The position numbers and the translations under genes were made by a program. A model generated the notes under the pieces. It did not search any database and was not told the origin of the DNA. It worked only from the letters and a program-made list of their open reading frames with translations. This document shows, piece by piece, positions 53,263 through 61,963 of a stretch of 64,000 nucleotides of DNA. Numbering within the stretch: position 1 is the first letter of the stretch; each line of letters opens with the position of its first letter. The stretch is from Maritimibacter sp. REDSEA-S28_B5 (GTDB lineage Bacteria; Pseudomonadota; Alphaproteobacteria; Rhodobacterales; Rhodobacteraceae), in NCBI GenBank assembly GCA_001626765.1, contig LUOO01000016.1, positions 1 through 64,000 of the forward strand, in the 5' to 3' direction.

Positions 53263-53709
53263 ATGGAAAAGCTGCTTGTCTATATCTCGGGCCTTCTCTT
53301 TGGTCTCGGTGTGTCCGTCGGGGGCATGGCGAACCCGGCAAAGGTGCAGAACTTCTTTGACGTGGCGGGCGTCTGGGACCCGTCGCTCGCGCTCGTCATG
53401 GGCGGTGCGCTGGCGGTCACGATCCCCGGCTACAGGCTGGTGTTCCGGCGCCAGAAGCCGCTCTTCGAGCAGAAGTTCAGCGTGCCCACCAACCGGATCA
53501 TCGACCGCAAACTCATCGGCGGCTCGGCGATTTTCGGCATCGGCTGGGGTATTGCTGGATTTTGCCCCGGCGCATCCATGCCGGTCGTCTCGACCCTGAA
53601 CCCGGACGTGCTGATCTTTACCGCAGCGCTCATCGTCGGCATCTTCCTGGCTAAACTGATGATGAACTTCACCGAAAACCGCCGGGCACGGACCCTCGCC
53701 GCCGAGTGA
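53263..53709 (+). CDS. YeeE/YedE-family membrane protein, second half (DUF6691-type)
   Basis: This 148-residue protein complements the preceding gene, starting 4 bp after its stop. About four spans are predicted, with GLLFGLGVSVGGMANPAKVQNFFDVAG and the cysteine loop WGIAGFCPGASMP near residue 106, equivalent to sulfur-contacting cysteines of YeeE. The split into two half-size genes contrasts with the full-length soxT at 39790, so the island carries two distinct YeeE systems. A terminator follows. Confidence 0.88.
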   Translation: MEKLLVYISGLLFGLGVSVGGMANPAKVQNFFDVAGVWDPSLALVMGGALAVTIPGYRLVFRRQKPLFEQKFSVPTNRIIDRKLIGGSAIFGIGWGIAGFCPGASMPVVSTLNPDVLIFTAALIVGIFLAKLMMNFTENRRARTLAAE

Positions 53710-53733
53710 CCGGACCCAATGGAGCCAAGAGGA

Positions 53734-53764
53734 GGGGCCGCACGGGGTGTCGCGCGGCCCCTTT
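53734..53764 (+). terminator. Terminator after the yeeE pair
   Basis: GGGGCCGC (53734-53741) pairs with GCGGCCCC (53754-53761), followed by TTT. Confidence 0.8.
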
Positions 53765-53825
53765 CGCATATCCGCCACTCTTCCTGGACGTTCGCCATCC
53801 TCACGATACAGTGAAGGCAAATTAA

Positions 53826-53841
53826 ATTCAAAAAAGTGAAT
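53826..53841. promoter_or_regulatory. SqrR/SoxR-type operator upstream of the persulfide dioxygenase
   Basis: ATTC-AAAAAAGT-GAAT matches the ATTC-N8-GAAT consensus exactly. It lies between the yeeE terminator and the dioxygenase start at 53966, so this gene set should have its own regulated promoter. Confidence 0.7.
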
Positions 53842-53965
53842 GTAAGGGGTTTACGGGATGATGCGCACCGCCTATTTCGGACTGGACGCAACACGAAGCC
53901 TGCATATGTCGCGGCTTCGGTTCAGATTGAAATGGCCGGAGGTTCCCGGCACAGTGGAGGGAGTT

Positions 53966-54865
53966 ATGAAGGACATGGCCCAGAGCTATCCCGTGGACAC
54001 CAACATCAAACCGGACGTGAAAGCGTTCTTCGATCCCGCGACCAACACGATCTCCTACGTGGTGAAAGACCCGACGTCGAACAAATGCGCCGTCGTGGAC
54101 AGCGTGATGGACATCGACTATGCCGCCGGCCGGATCACCTACGACAATGCCGACGAGATCATCGCCTATGTGCGGGAGCACGATCTCGAGGTCGAATGGC
54201 TGATCGAAACCCATGTGCACGCCGACCACCTGTCGGCCGCGCCCTACATCCAGCAGAAACTGGGTGGCAAGATCGGGATCGGCGAGAACATCACCGTGGT
54301 GCAGGAGACCTTTGGCAAGGTCTTCAACGAGGGCACCGAGTTCCAGCGCGACGGCTCGCAGTTCGACCGCTTGTTCACCGACGGCGACACCTACAAGATC
54401 GGCAACATGACCGCCTTCGCCATGCACACGCCGGGCCATACGCCGGCCTGCATGACCCACGTCATCGGCGACGCGAGCTTTGTCGGCGACACGCTCTTCA
54501 TGCCTGATGGCGGCTCGGCGCGGGCCGATTTTCCGGGCGGGGATGCGGGTGTACTCTACGACTCGATCCAGAAGGTGCTTTCGCTGCCGGATGAGACGCG
54601 CCTCTTCATGTGTCACGACTATGGCCCCAATGGCCGCGACATCCAGTGGGAAACCACGGTGGGTGACGAGAAGGCGCACAACATCCATGTGGGCGGTGGC
54701 AAGACGAAGGAGGACTTCGTCAAGTTCCGCACCGAACGCGATGCGCAGCTCGACATGCCCAAGCTCATCATTCCCTCGCTTCAGGTGAACATGCGCGGCG
54801 GCTCAATGCCCCCGGCTGACGACCAGGGCGATGTGTTCTTTAAAGTGCCGGTAAACAAGCTGTAA
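53966..54865 (+). CDS. Metallo-beta-lactamase-fold persulfide dioxygenase (Blh/ETHE1-like)
   Basis: This 299-residue cytosolic enzyme has the MBL metal motif THVHADHLSAAP (His83, His85, Asp87, His88), then AMHTPGHTPACMTHVIGD, ASFVGDTLFMPDGGSARADF and LFMCHDYGPNGRD. This pattern belongs to the Blh/ETHE1 group of iron persulfide dioxygenases, which turn glutathione persulfide into sulfite. I chose ATG 53966 because the domain begins just after it; the upstream in-frame start at 53858 would add residues overlapping promoter DNA. It is followed 39 bp later by the TIGR01244 gene. Confidence 0.9.
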   Translation: MKDMAQSYPVDTNIKPDVKAFFDPATNTISYVVKDPTSNKCAVVDSVMDIDYAAGRITYDNADEIIAYVREHDLEVEWLIETHVHADHLSAAPYIQQKLGGKIGIGENITVVQETFGKVFNEGTEFQRDGSQFDRLFTDGDTYKIGNMTAFAMHTPGHTPACMTHVIGDASFVGDTLFMPDGGSARADFPGGDAGVLYDSIQKVLSLPDETRLFMCHDYGPNGRDIQWETTVGDEKAHNIHVGGGKTKEDFVKFRTERDAQLDMPKLIIPSLQVNMRGGSMPPADDQGDVFFKVPVNKL

Positions 54866-54904
54866 GAAGCAGCAGGGCCAAAGGTCAGTGAGAGGAAACG
54901 CGCG

Positions 54905-55237
54905 ATGCATATGAACCATCTGGACGACAAGGTGACGGTGTCGCCGCAGATCACGGTCGAGGACGTGGCGGTGATCGCCGCCGAGGGCTTTGACGCCCTC
55001 ATGTGCAACCGGCCCGACGGCGAGGATCCGACCCAGACCCCCTGGGCCGAGATCGAGGCGGCCGCACAGGCGGCGGGGATGAAGACCTACTACCTGCCGG
55101 TGCAGTCCCGGCCCGAGGCTGAAACCGCCGCGGCAGCCTTTGCCGAGGCTGTTGCCGAGAACGACCGGCTTTTTGCCTACTGCCGCTCGGGCACGCGTTG
55201 CCAACTTATCTATCAAGCTGCGCTCGCGCAGGGCTGA
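54905..55237 (+). CDS. TIGR01244/DUF442 sulfurtransferase-phosphatase-like protein
   Basis: This 110-residue protein has the PTP/rhodanese-like loop AYCRSGTRCQ (Cys93 to Arg98, CxxxxxR) and the family segments TVSPQITVEDVAVIAAEGF and LMCNRPDGEDPTQTPW. In plant-associated bacteria this domain is fused to the MBL domain in the BigR-controlled Blh protein; here it is a separate gene directly downstream. It likely shuttles sulfane sulfur to the dioxygenase. The start ATG 54905 follows GAGAGGAAA; an internal ATG at 54911 is possible. Confidence 0.88.
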   Translation: MHMNHLDDKVTVSPQITVEDVAVIAAEGFDALMCNRPDGEDPTQTPWAEIEAAAQAAGMKTYYLPVQSRPEAETAAAAFAEAVAENDRLFAYCRSGTRCQLIYQAALAQG

Positions 55238-55294
55238 TGTCTTGCCCCGGTGCCTGTCAGGCGCCGGGGACAACCGTTTCCAAGGACCGCCACC

Positions 55295-57064
55295 ATGGCC
55301 GTGACCCAGAAACGCCGGGCGAAGTCGCTCCGGCAGTATTTCCCTATTCTCGAATGGAGCGCGGAATATCGGCGCGACACCTTCGTGTCGGACCTCGTGG
55401 CCGCCGTGATCGTCACGATCATGCTGATCCCGCAGTCGCTCGCTTATGCGCTGCTCGCGGGGTTGCCCGCAGAGATGGGGCTTTATGCCTCGATCCTGCC
55501 GCTCGTGGCCTATGCGATCTTTGGCACCTCCCGCGCGCTCGCGGTCGGTCCCGTGGCGGTCGTGTCCCTCATGACCGCGGCCGCCGTGGGCAACATCGCC
55601 GTGCAGGGGACGGCGGAATACGCGCTGGCCGCGATCACGCTCGCGTTCCTGTCGGGGCTCATCCTGCTCGTCATGGGCGTCTTTCGTCTGGGTTTCCTCG
55701 CGAATTTCCTGTCGCATCCGGTCATCGCCGGGTTCATCACCGCCTCTGGCCTGCTGATCGCGACATCGCAGCTCAAACACGTGCTGGGTGTTCCGGCCCA
55801 TGGCGAGGCGCTGTTTGACCGGCTCTGGTCCATCCTCGGCCATCTGGGCGAAATCAACCCCATCACCCTGGTGGTGGGCGTCGGCTCGGTCGCGTTCCTC
55901 TTCTGGGTGCGCAAGGGGCTGAAGCCGCTTCTCGTCAGGGCGGGTCTCAAGCCGCGCATGGCCGATATCCTTGCCAAGGCCGGACCCGTCGCCGCCGTCG
56001 CCGTCACGACGCTGCTTTCCTGGGCCTTCGACTTCGCGGGCAAGGGCGTGTCCATCGTGGGCGACGTGCCGCAGGGCCTGCCGCCGTTTACCATGCCTTC
56101 GTTCTCACCCGAAGTCTGGGGTCAGCTTTTCGGCTCCGCACTTCTCATTTCGATCATCGGTTTCGTCGAGTCGATTTCGGTCGCGCAGACGCTTGCCGCC
56201 AAGCGCCGGCAACGGATCGTTCCGGACCAGGAACTCGTGGGCCTGGGCGCCTCCAACATCGCCGCCGCCATGTCTGGGGGCTACCCGGTGACGGGGGGCT
56301 TCGCCCGGTCGGTCGTGAACTTCGACGCGGGCGCCGAGACGCCCGCAGCAGGGGCCTATACCGCCGTCGGGATCGCGCTGGCCGCGCTGCTTCTAACGCC
56401 GCTCCTGTATTTCCTGCCGCAAGCCACGCTTGCCGCGACGATCATCGTCGCCGTCCTGAGCCTAGTCGATGTCGCGATCCTCAAGCGCACCTGGGCCTAT
56501 TCCAAAGCCGACTTCGCCGCCGTGGCCGCGACCATCTTGCTCACGCTGACCTATGGGGTCGAGCTTGGGGTTTCGGCGGGCGTGGTGCTGTCGATCGTGC
56601 TCTTTCTCTACAAGACCTCACGCCCCCATATCGCCGAGATCGGCCTTGTTCCCGGCACCGAACATTTCCGCAACATCGACCGGCACCGGGTTCTGACCCA
56701 CCCGGAACTGCTGTCGCTCCGGCTCGATGAGAACCTCTATTTCGCCAATGCCCGCTATATCGAGGACTACATCCTCGACCGGCTTGGCAAGGATCAACCG
56801 ATCCGCCACGTGGTGCTCAATTGCGCCGCCGTGAACGTGATCGACCTCTCGGCGCTCGAAAGCCTCGAGGAGCTGAATCGGCGTCTGGGCGACATGGGGA
56901 TCAGCCTGAACCTGTCCGAGGTAAAGGGGCCGGTGATGGATCGTCTGCAACGGACGCATTTCCTGGACGCGTTGTCCGGGCAGGTGTTTCTGACCCATTT
57001 CGGCGCGATGAAGGCGCTGGGGCCGGTGGATGGGATGAAGCCGGTGTTGAACGCCGCGCAATAG
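55295..57064 (+). CDS. SulP-family anion permease with STAS domain
   Basis: This 589-residue membrane protein has a 14-span SulP core (IVTIMLIPQSLAYALLAGLP, GTSRALAVGPVAVVSLMTAA, GFVESISVAQTLAAKRRQ, GGYPVTGGFARSVVNFDAG). A cytoplasmic STAS domain follows (about 455-560, with VVLNCAAVNVIDLSALESLE). SulP proteins move sulfate, bicarbonate or other anions. It comes 57 bp after the TIGR01244 gene and is probably co-transcribed with the dioxygenase, so sulfate or sulfite handling fits the neighbourhood, but the substrate and direction are inference. The start ATG 55295 excludes an Arg-rich upstream stretch. Confidence 0.92.
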   Translation: MAVTQKRRAKSLRQYFPILEWSAEYRRDTFVSDLVAAVIVTIMLIPQSLAYALLAGLPAEMGLYASILPLVAYAIFGTSRALAVGPVAVVSLMTAAAVGNIAVQGTAEYALAAITLAFLSGLILLVMGVFRLGFLANFLSHPVIAGFITASGLLIATSQLKHVLGVPAHGEALFDRLWSILGHLGEINPITLVVGVGSVAFLFWVRKGLKPLLVRAGLKPRMADILAKAGPVAAVAVTTLLSWAFDFAGKGVSIVGDVPQGLPPFTMPSFSPEVWGQLFGSALLISIIGFVESISVAQTLAAKRRQRIVPDQELVGLGASNIAAAMSGGYPVTGGFARSVVNFDAGAETPAAGAYTAVGIALAALLLTPLLYFLPQATLAATIIVAVLSLVDVAILKRTWAYSKADFAAVAATILLTLTYGVELGVSAGVVLSIVLFLYKTSRPHIAEIGLVPGTEHFRNIDRHRVLTHPELLSLRLDENLYFANARYIEDYILDRLGKDQPIRHVVLNCAAVNVIDLSALESLEELNRRLGDMGISLNLSEVKGPVMDRLQRTHFLDALSGQVFLTHFGAMKALGPVDGMKPVLNAAQ

Positions 57065-57124
57065 GGCGCGTTAACAAACTTCTTAGCACGGACCGGGCAA
57101 GTCACGGAAATCCATGAGGAAAGC

Positions 57125-57154
57125 GGATTCCAGGATTCTAGAATTCTGGAATCC
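57125..57154. repeat. 30-bp near-perfect palindrome
   Basis: The segment 57125-57154 is its own reverse complement except for one mismatched pair, centred on TTCTAGAA, with arms GGATTCCAG/CTGGAATCC. One more GGAATCC follows at 57156. It lies 60 bp after the SulP gene and 147 bp before the SDR gene. It has no T run, so a protein-binding site or degenerate terminator are both possible. Confidence 0.6.
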
Positions 57155-57300
57155 CGGAATCCGAGACTCACCCGTAATCGACTGCTGAAACCCTATGCAG
57201 CCGCAACGTCGCCCCGCCCATTGGTGATACCTCATAACCAATCCCATTGCGGCCTTCGTCCGGCGCTGCTAGGCATCTGTCAACCAAGCGGGAGGACATC

Positions 57301-58068
57301 ATGGAAATCGGCAAGAACACCCCAATCGTCGTCACCGGCGGGGCCTCGGGCCTTGGCGCCGCTGTCGTGCGCGCCTTTGCAGCCAAGGGCGCGCCCGTCG
57401 GCATCTTCGATCTGAACACCGAGGCGGGTGAGGCGCTCGCCAAGGAGCTGGGCGGCACCTTCGCGCGGGTCGATGTTTCGGACGCCGACAGCGTCGAGGC
57501 AGGCTTCGCCACCGTGCGCGCCGCCAACGGGCAGGAACGCATCATGGTCAACTGCGCAGGCATCGGCACCATCGGCAAGGCGGTGTCCAAGGGCATCGTC
57601 CACGACCCAAAAAGCTTTGCCAAGACGCTCATGGTCAACACCGCAGGCACTTTCTACTGCGCATCGCAATCGGCAGCGGGCATGATCACTACCGATCCGC
57701 TGACCGAGGATGGCGAACGCGGCGTGATCATCAACACCGCTTCGGTTGCAGCCTTCGACGGGCAGATCGGGCAGGTGGCCTATTCTGCCTCCAAGGGCGC
57801 GGTTGTGGGCCTGACCCTTCCGCTCGCCCGTGAACTGGCCCGCGACGGCGTGCGCGTCTGCACCATCGCGCCGGGGCTCTTCTACACTCCGATGATGGAG
57901 GGGCTACCGCAAGAGGCCCAAGACAGCCTTGGCAAACAGGTGCCGTTCCCCTCGCGCCTCGGCAAGCCCGAGGAATACGCGCAGCTTGCCCAGCACATCG
58001 CGGAAAACGCCATGCTGAACGGCGAGGTCATCCGACTCGACGGCGCGATCCGCATGGCGCCGCGCTAA
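57301..58068 (+). CDS. Short-chain dehydrogenase (type II 3-hydroxyacyl-CoA dehydrogenase-like)
   Basis: This 255-residue SDR has the cofactor motif VTGGASGLGAAVVRAFAAKG, an NAD-type acidic residue in FDLNTEAG, NCAGIGTIGKAV, the catalytic Ser in NTASVAAFDGQIG, and Tyr-Lys in AYSASKGAVVGLTLPLAREL. The C-terminal GLFYTPMMEGLP is typical of 17beta-HSD10-like 3-hydroxyacyl-CoA dehydrogenases acting in beta-oxidation. The start ATG 57301 follows GGGAGGACATC. It is a single gene ended by its own terminator. Confidence 0.9.
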   Translation: MEIGKNTPIVVTGGASGLGAAVVRAFAAKGAPVGIFDLNTEAGEALAKELGGTFARVDVSDADSVEAGFATVRAANGQERIMVNCAGIGTIGKAVSKGIVHDPKSFAKTLMVNTAGTFYCASQSAAGMITTDPLTEDGERGVIINTASVAAFDGQIGQVAYSASKGAVVGLTLPLARELARDGVRVCTIAPGLFYTPMMEGLPQEAQDSLGKQVPFPSRLGKPEEYAQLAQHIAENAMLNGEVIRLDGAIRMAPR

Positions 58069-58097
58069 GGCGTTAGCCTCACCCCCAAGACATCGCG

Positions 58098-58126
58098 CCC
58101 CGGGTCTGTCCCGGGGCCTTTTCTTT
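58098..58126 (+). terminator. Terminator after the SDR gene
   Basis: CCCCGGG (58098-58104) pairs with CCCGGGG (58110-58116) and is followed by CCTTTTCTTTT. Confidence 0.85.
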
Positions 58127-58167
58127 TGTCGCTTGCTCTTGTCCGGGACGTGGGCCTAGCCTCGGGC

Positions 58168-58641
58168 ATGGACCCCGACGTCACGCTTCATCTGCTCGAT
58201 CACACTAACGCGTCGCGTCTTGACGGTGCGACGGTCTTTGACGGCCCGGTCAGGCTCGAGGCCCTCGCACCGTTCCTTGCCGATCCCGGCCATCTCCTGA
58301 TCTTCGCGACCGTCGGCGATACCGTCGCGGGCTTCGCCTCCGGCGTGGTGATGTATCACCCCGACAAGGCACCGATGCTTTTCGTCAGCGAGGTCGGCGT
58401 CGATGAACCGTTCCGTCGCCGGGGCATCGCCAAGGCGCTGACCGGGGCGCTGCTGGAACAGGCCCGGACGCTCGGCTGCGAGGGGATCTGGGTGGCGACC
58501 GAGGCCGACAACACCCCCGCGCAGAAACTGTACGAAAGCCTCGCGGCCCGGCGCACGGACGGCATCGTCGTCTACGACTGGGACGGCGCGATGGACGCCC
58601 CCAGACCGGCTAGCGCGTCAGCACCAGCCCGTCCTGCGTGA
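58168..58641 (+). CDS. GNAT-family N-acetyltransferase
   Basis: This 157-residue protein has the GNAT core: FATVGDTVAGFASGVVMYHP, LFVSEVGVDEPFRRRGIAKALT with the acetyl-CoA loop RRRGIA, and ATEADNTPAQKLYESLAARR. It resembles aminoglycoside 6-N-acetyltransferase-like GNATs, but the substrate is unknown. The ATG at 58168 fits the domain; an upstream in-frame ATG (58126) lies at the edge of the SDR terminator. The 3-prime end overlaps the convergent protease gene by 32 bp, and its last residues are Ala/Pro-rich. Confidence 0.85.
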   Translation: MDPDVTLHLLDHTNASRLDGATVFDGPVRLEALAPFLADPGHLLIFATVGDTVAGFASGVVMYHPDKAPMLFVSEVGVDEPFRRRGIAKALTGALLEQARTLGCEGIWVATEADNTPAQKLYESLAARRTDGIVVYDWDGAMDAPRPASASAPARPA

Positions 58642-59188
58642 TCTCGATCCGCTCGAAGCGCTGCAGGTAGGACATTCCCAGGAGCGAGCCGTCCATCTCG
58701 CCCTCGTTCACATAGACCTTCACGTTCTCCTCGACGATATCGCCCAGAACCATGCGCTCGACTCGTGCGGGGGCAGTGCGCACCATGCCATTCGCGGTCA
58801 TCGCGCTCCCGATGTAATCGAGGTCCTCGGGATCGAGGCCCACCGATCTGGCGTCGCGTTCCGACAGGACGATCTCGCTCGCCCCGGTATCGACCACGAA
58901 AACCACCGGCTCGCCGTTCAGCTCCAGCGTCAGGTAGTAATGCCCATCGACCCCGCGCGGCACCTCGATGACCCCGCTGCCAGCCACCGATTGCCGGGGC
59001 ATCACGTCGCGCGAGATGTCACCCCACAGGCCATAGCCCGCCACGGCACCGACGAAGATCAGCGCCCAGATTGCAAGCTGTTGCAGCGACTTTCCGAGGT
59101 TCGCCTTGTTCATCACGAAAAAGGACGCGATCACCGCGCCCCCGAGAAGCGTGAGATAGGCGAGACGGGCGTAATCGAAACTGTCCAT
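58610..59188 (-). CDS. Membrane-anchored clan AA (retropepsin-like) aspartic protease
   Basis: This 192-residue protein has one or two N-terminal membrane segments (about 8-26 and 36-54). A periplasmic retropepsin-like domain follows, with YYLTLELNGEPVVFVVDTGASEIVLS (catalytic Asp in DTGAS) and DGSLLGMSYLQRFERIEI. This matches the TIGR02281 family of single-domain aspartic proteases in alphaproteobacteria; substrates are unknown. It overlaps the GNAT gene end by 32 bp and reads toward it. Upstream, 38 bp separate it from marC on the same strand. Confidence 0.9.
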   Translation of the reverse strand: MDSFDYARLAYLTLLGGAVIASFFVMNKANLGKSLQQLAIWALIFVGAVAGYGLWGDISRDVMPRQSVAGSGVIEVPRGVDGHYYLTLELNGEPVVFVVDTGASEIVLSERDARSVGLDPEDLDYIGSAMTANGMVRTAPARVERMVLGDIVEENVKVYVNEGEMDGSLLGMSYLQRFERIEITQDGLVLTR

Positions 59189-59226
59189 GACCGGAAAGTA
59201 ATCACCCCGGCAGAAATTGCCAGAGA

Positions 59227-59856
59227 TCAGACGGCAAAGAGCGGTGTCTGCGCCAGTCCGTCGATCATGAACTGGATCGCGAGCGCCGCAAGCAGCATCC
59301 CCAGAAGCCGCGTCACAACGTTGATCCCCGTGTCCTTCAGATACCGTCCGAGCCAGCCGGCCGCGAGGAAGAACGCAAAGACCACGGCGAGCACTGCGAT
59401 CATCACGCCCAGCACCGCGAGCTTGCCACCCACATCGCTTGCGTTGCCCATGAGCAGGATCATCGTCGCCATCGCGCCGGGACCCGATATGAGCGGCATC
59501 GCCAGCGGAAACACACTCGGATCGTCGGCGGGGTCCAGGACACTCGCCTCCGACTGGCTTTCGCGCCGCTGTTTGCGCCGCTCGAACAGCATGTCGAGCG
59601 CGGTCAGGAACAGGAGTGCCCCGCCTGCGATGCGAAACGCCGCCATGGAAATCCCGAAGAGGTCCAGCACCGCCTGACCAGCGAGCCCGAACACCGTCAG
59701 GATCGCCGCCGCCACCAGCACCGCGCGCAGCCCCACGATCCGCCGATGCCCGCTCGTCATGTCGCGTGTGAGCGCGAGGAACACCGGCGCGAGTCCGATC
59801 GGGTCGATGATCACGAAGAGCGTGACGAAAGCGGGGATCAGGATGTCGAGCGTCAT
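59227..59856 (-). CDS. MarC-family integral membrane protein
   Basis: This 209-residue protein has about six spans of the MarC/UPF0056 family: LIPAFVTLFVIIDPIGLAPVF, AFRIAGGALLFLTALDML, the conserved PLAMPLISGPGAMATMILL and a final GMLLAALAIQFMIDGL. The biochemical role is unproven; the original antibiotic-resistance link has been withdrawn. The start ATG 59856 lies 16 bp after the ABC-F stop, so both are likely co-transcribed. A longer frame to 60207 overlaps the ABC-F gene and is a shadow. Confidence 0.9.
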   Translation of the reverse strand: MTLDILIPAFVTLFVIIDPIGLAPVFLALTRDMTSGHRRIVGLRAVLVAAAILTVFGLAGQAVLDLFGISMAAFRIAGGALLFLTALDMLFERRKQRRESQSEASVLDPADDPSVFPLAMPLISGPGAMATMILLMGNASDVGGKLAVLGVMIAVLAVVFAFFLAAGWLGRYLKDTGINVVTRLLGMLLAALAIQFMIDGLAQTPLFAV

Positions 59857-59872
59857 GGGGAAAGCCTGCCCG

Positions 59873-61714
59873 TCACGCGGTCGCCTTGTCGAGCTTTTCC
59901 TGCGCCGCCACCCACATGGCCTCGGCCCGGTCGAGGCCCTCCATGACTTCCGCGTATTTCTTCTGCCAGACCTCCATCTCGCCGATCTTGTCCTTTTCAT
60001 AAAGGTCAGGATTGGCGAGTTTCGTGGCCAGTTTCCCGCGCATGTCCTCGAGCTTGGCGATCCGGTCCTCGCACTTGCGAACGTCCGAGCGCAGCGCCTG
60101 CACTTCGTCCTTCGACGCCCGCTTGGGCTTGGGCGCCTCGACCTGCGGCTTGGCAGGCGCATCGCTCGCGAGCAGAAGCTTGCGGTAGGCCTCCAGATCC
60201 TCGTCAAAAGGCGCGACCCGCCCGTCCTTCACGAGCCACAGCCGGCCGGCCACCATGGAGAGAAGGTGCATGTCGTGACTGACGAGGATGACCGCGCCGG
60301 AGTATTCCGTCAGCGCCTCGACCAGCGCCTCGCGGCTCTCGATGTCGAGGTGGTTGGTCGGTTCGTCGAGAATGAGCATATGCGGCGCGTCGATGGTGGC
60401 GATGAGGAGCGTGAGCCGCGCCTTCTGCCCACCCGACAGGCGGGCGACCACCGTCTCGGCCTGCTCGGCCATGAGGCCAAAGCCCGACAGCCGCGCGCGC
60501 AGTTGCGAGGGGCTTTCACCGGGCCTGAGCCGCCGCAGATGCTCGATCGGCGTTTCGTCCGGGTAGAGCTCATCCATCTGGTGCTGGGCGAAATAGCCGA
60601 TCCTTAGCTTGGACGCGCTCACCACGCGGCCCGACAGGGCAGGGAGCCGCCCCGCGAGGAGCTTGGACAAGGTCGACTTGCCCTGACCGTTCTTGCCCAG
60701 AAGCGCGATCCGGTCGTCCTGGTCGATCCGAAGGGACAGCTTCGACAGGACCGGCACGCCGTCGTAGCCGACCGCCGCGCCCTCCATGTTCACGATGGGC
60801 GGCGACAGCTCCTCGGGCGAGGGGAAGGAGAATTTCCGAAGCGCAGCCTCCTTGGGCGAGGACACGAAACTCAGCTTCTCGATCATCTTGAGACGGCTCT
60901 GCGCCTGTTTCGCCTTGGACGCCTTGGCCCGGAACCGGTCCACGAAGCTCTGCAAGTGGTCGCGCCGCTGCTGGTTCTTCCGGTTCTCGGCCTCGGCCAC
61001 CGCGAGCCGCGCGGCGCGCGTCTGGGCAAAGGTGTCGTAGCCGCCCTTGTAGAGCGTGAGCTTGCGGTCCTCGAGATGCAGGATCGACCCGACCGCGCGA
61101 TTCAGCAGCCCCCGGTCGTGGGAAATCACGATCACCGTATGGGGATACTTCGCCAGATAGCTTTCGAGCCACAGCGCGCCCTCGAGGTCGAGATAGTTGG
61201 TCGGCTCGTCCAGCAGCAGCAGGTCCGGCTCGGAAAACAGCACTGCCGCCAGCGCCACGCGCATCCGCCAGCCGCCCGAGAAATCCGAACAGGGCCGCGC
61301 TTGGTCGGGATCGTCGAAACCAAGACCCTTGAGGATCGACGCCGCCCGCGCCTCGGCGCTCCACGCGTCGATGTCTGTGAGCCGCGTCTGGATATCGGCG
61401 ATCCGCCCGGGGTCATCCGTCACCTCGGCCATGAGCGCCGCGCGTTCGGTATCCGCCGCCAGCACCGTGTCGATGAGCGACACGTCGCTCGCCGGGGCCT
61501 CCTGCGCCACGCCGCCGATCCGCGCGCCCTTGGGCATCGACACCGACCCTGTTTCAAACACCAACTCGCCCCGGATCAGCCGAAACAGCGTCGTCTTGCC
61601 GGTGCCGTTGCGTCCGACAAGCCCCACCTTGTGCCCCTCGGGGATCACGGCAGAGGCATGGTCGATCAGAGGGCGGCCCTCGACGGAATAAGAGATATCT
61701 TCGATCTTCAACAT
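59873..61714 (-). CDS. ABC-F family ATPase (YheS/Uup-like)
   Basis: This 613-residue protein has tandem ABC domains without membrane spans. Walker A motifs are GRNGTGKTT and GKNGQGKST; signature motifs are [11 protein letters not shown] and [11 protein letters not shown]; Walker B is followed by DEPTNYLD and DEPTNHLD. A charged interdomain linker ([20 protein letters not shown]) is typical of ABC-F proteins that enter the ribosomal E-site, and a C-terminal coiled coil is present. It is the second ABC-F gene in the window, distinct from that at 6511. It precedes marC. Confidence 0.94.
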   Translation of the reverse strand: MLKIEDISYSVEGRPLIDHASAVIPEGHKVGLVGRNGTGKTTLFRLIRGELVFETGSVSMPKGARIGGVAQEAPASDVSLIDTVLAADTERAALMAEVTDDPGRIADIQTRLTDIDAWSAEARAASILKGLGFDDPDQARPCSDFSGGWRMRVALAAVLFSEPDLLLLDEPTNYLDLEGALWLESYLAKYPHTVIVISHDRGLLNRAVGSILHLEDRKLTLYKGGYDTFAQTRAARLAVAEAENRKNQQRRDHLQSFVDRFRAKASKAKQAQSRLKMIEKLSFVSSPKEAALRKFSFPSPEELSPPIVNMEGAAVGYDGVPVLSKLSLRIDQDDRIALLGKNGQGKSTLSKLLAGRLPALSGRVVSASKLRIGYFAQHQMDELYPDETPIEHLRRLRPGESPSQLRARLSGFGLMAEQAETVVARLSGGQKARLTLLIATIDAPHMLILDEPTNHLDIESREALVEALTEYSGAVILVSHDMHLLSMVAGRLWLVKDGRVAPFDEDLEAYRKLLLASDAPAKPQVEAPKPKRASKDEVQALRSDVRKCEDRIAKLEDMRGKLATKLANPDLYEKDKIGEMEVWQKKYAEVMEGLDRAEAMWVAAQEKLDKATA

Positions 61715-61963
61715 GCCGTCTCACTGCCCGAACCCCCCGGCACCGTCAATTCCTCTTCACTGCTTCATAAGAACTTCGGAGAGGGGTTTGGGGAGGCTGC
61801 CATTGTTGCGCCATTGGTCCGAGCGACAATGGCGGCGGCCTCTCCCCAATCGGTCGTCGCAGCGCAGCTGCGGCGAAACCCCTTTCCCCGGGCCAACGCC
61901 CGTGCTAGCAGGCGCGCGACATTTCCACCGGGGATCCGCCCGACGAACCAAAGGACCACCGAT

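Noticed and set aside
39179-57064. Recently transferred sulfur island
   Set aside because: No integrase, tRNA target, IS or obvious base-composition break at the edges; the order matches known Rhodobacterales sox clusters.
58610-58641. Convergent overlap of GNAT and protease genes as a novel antisense regulation
   Set aside because: A 32-bp tail overlap of convergent genes is common and nothing else points to regulation.
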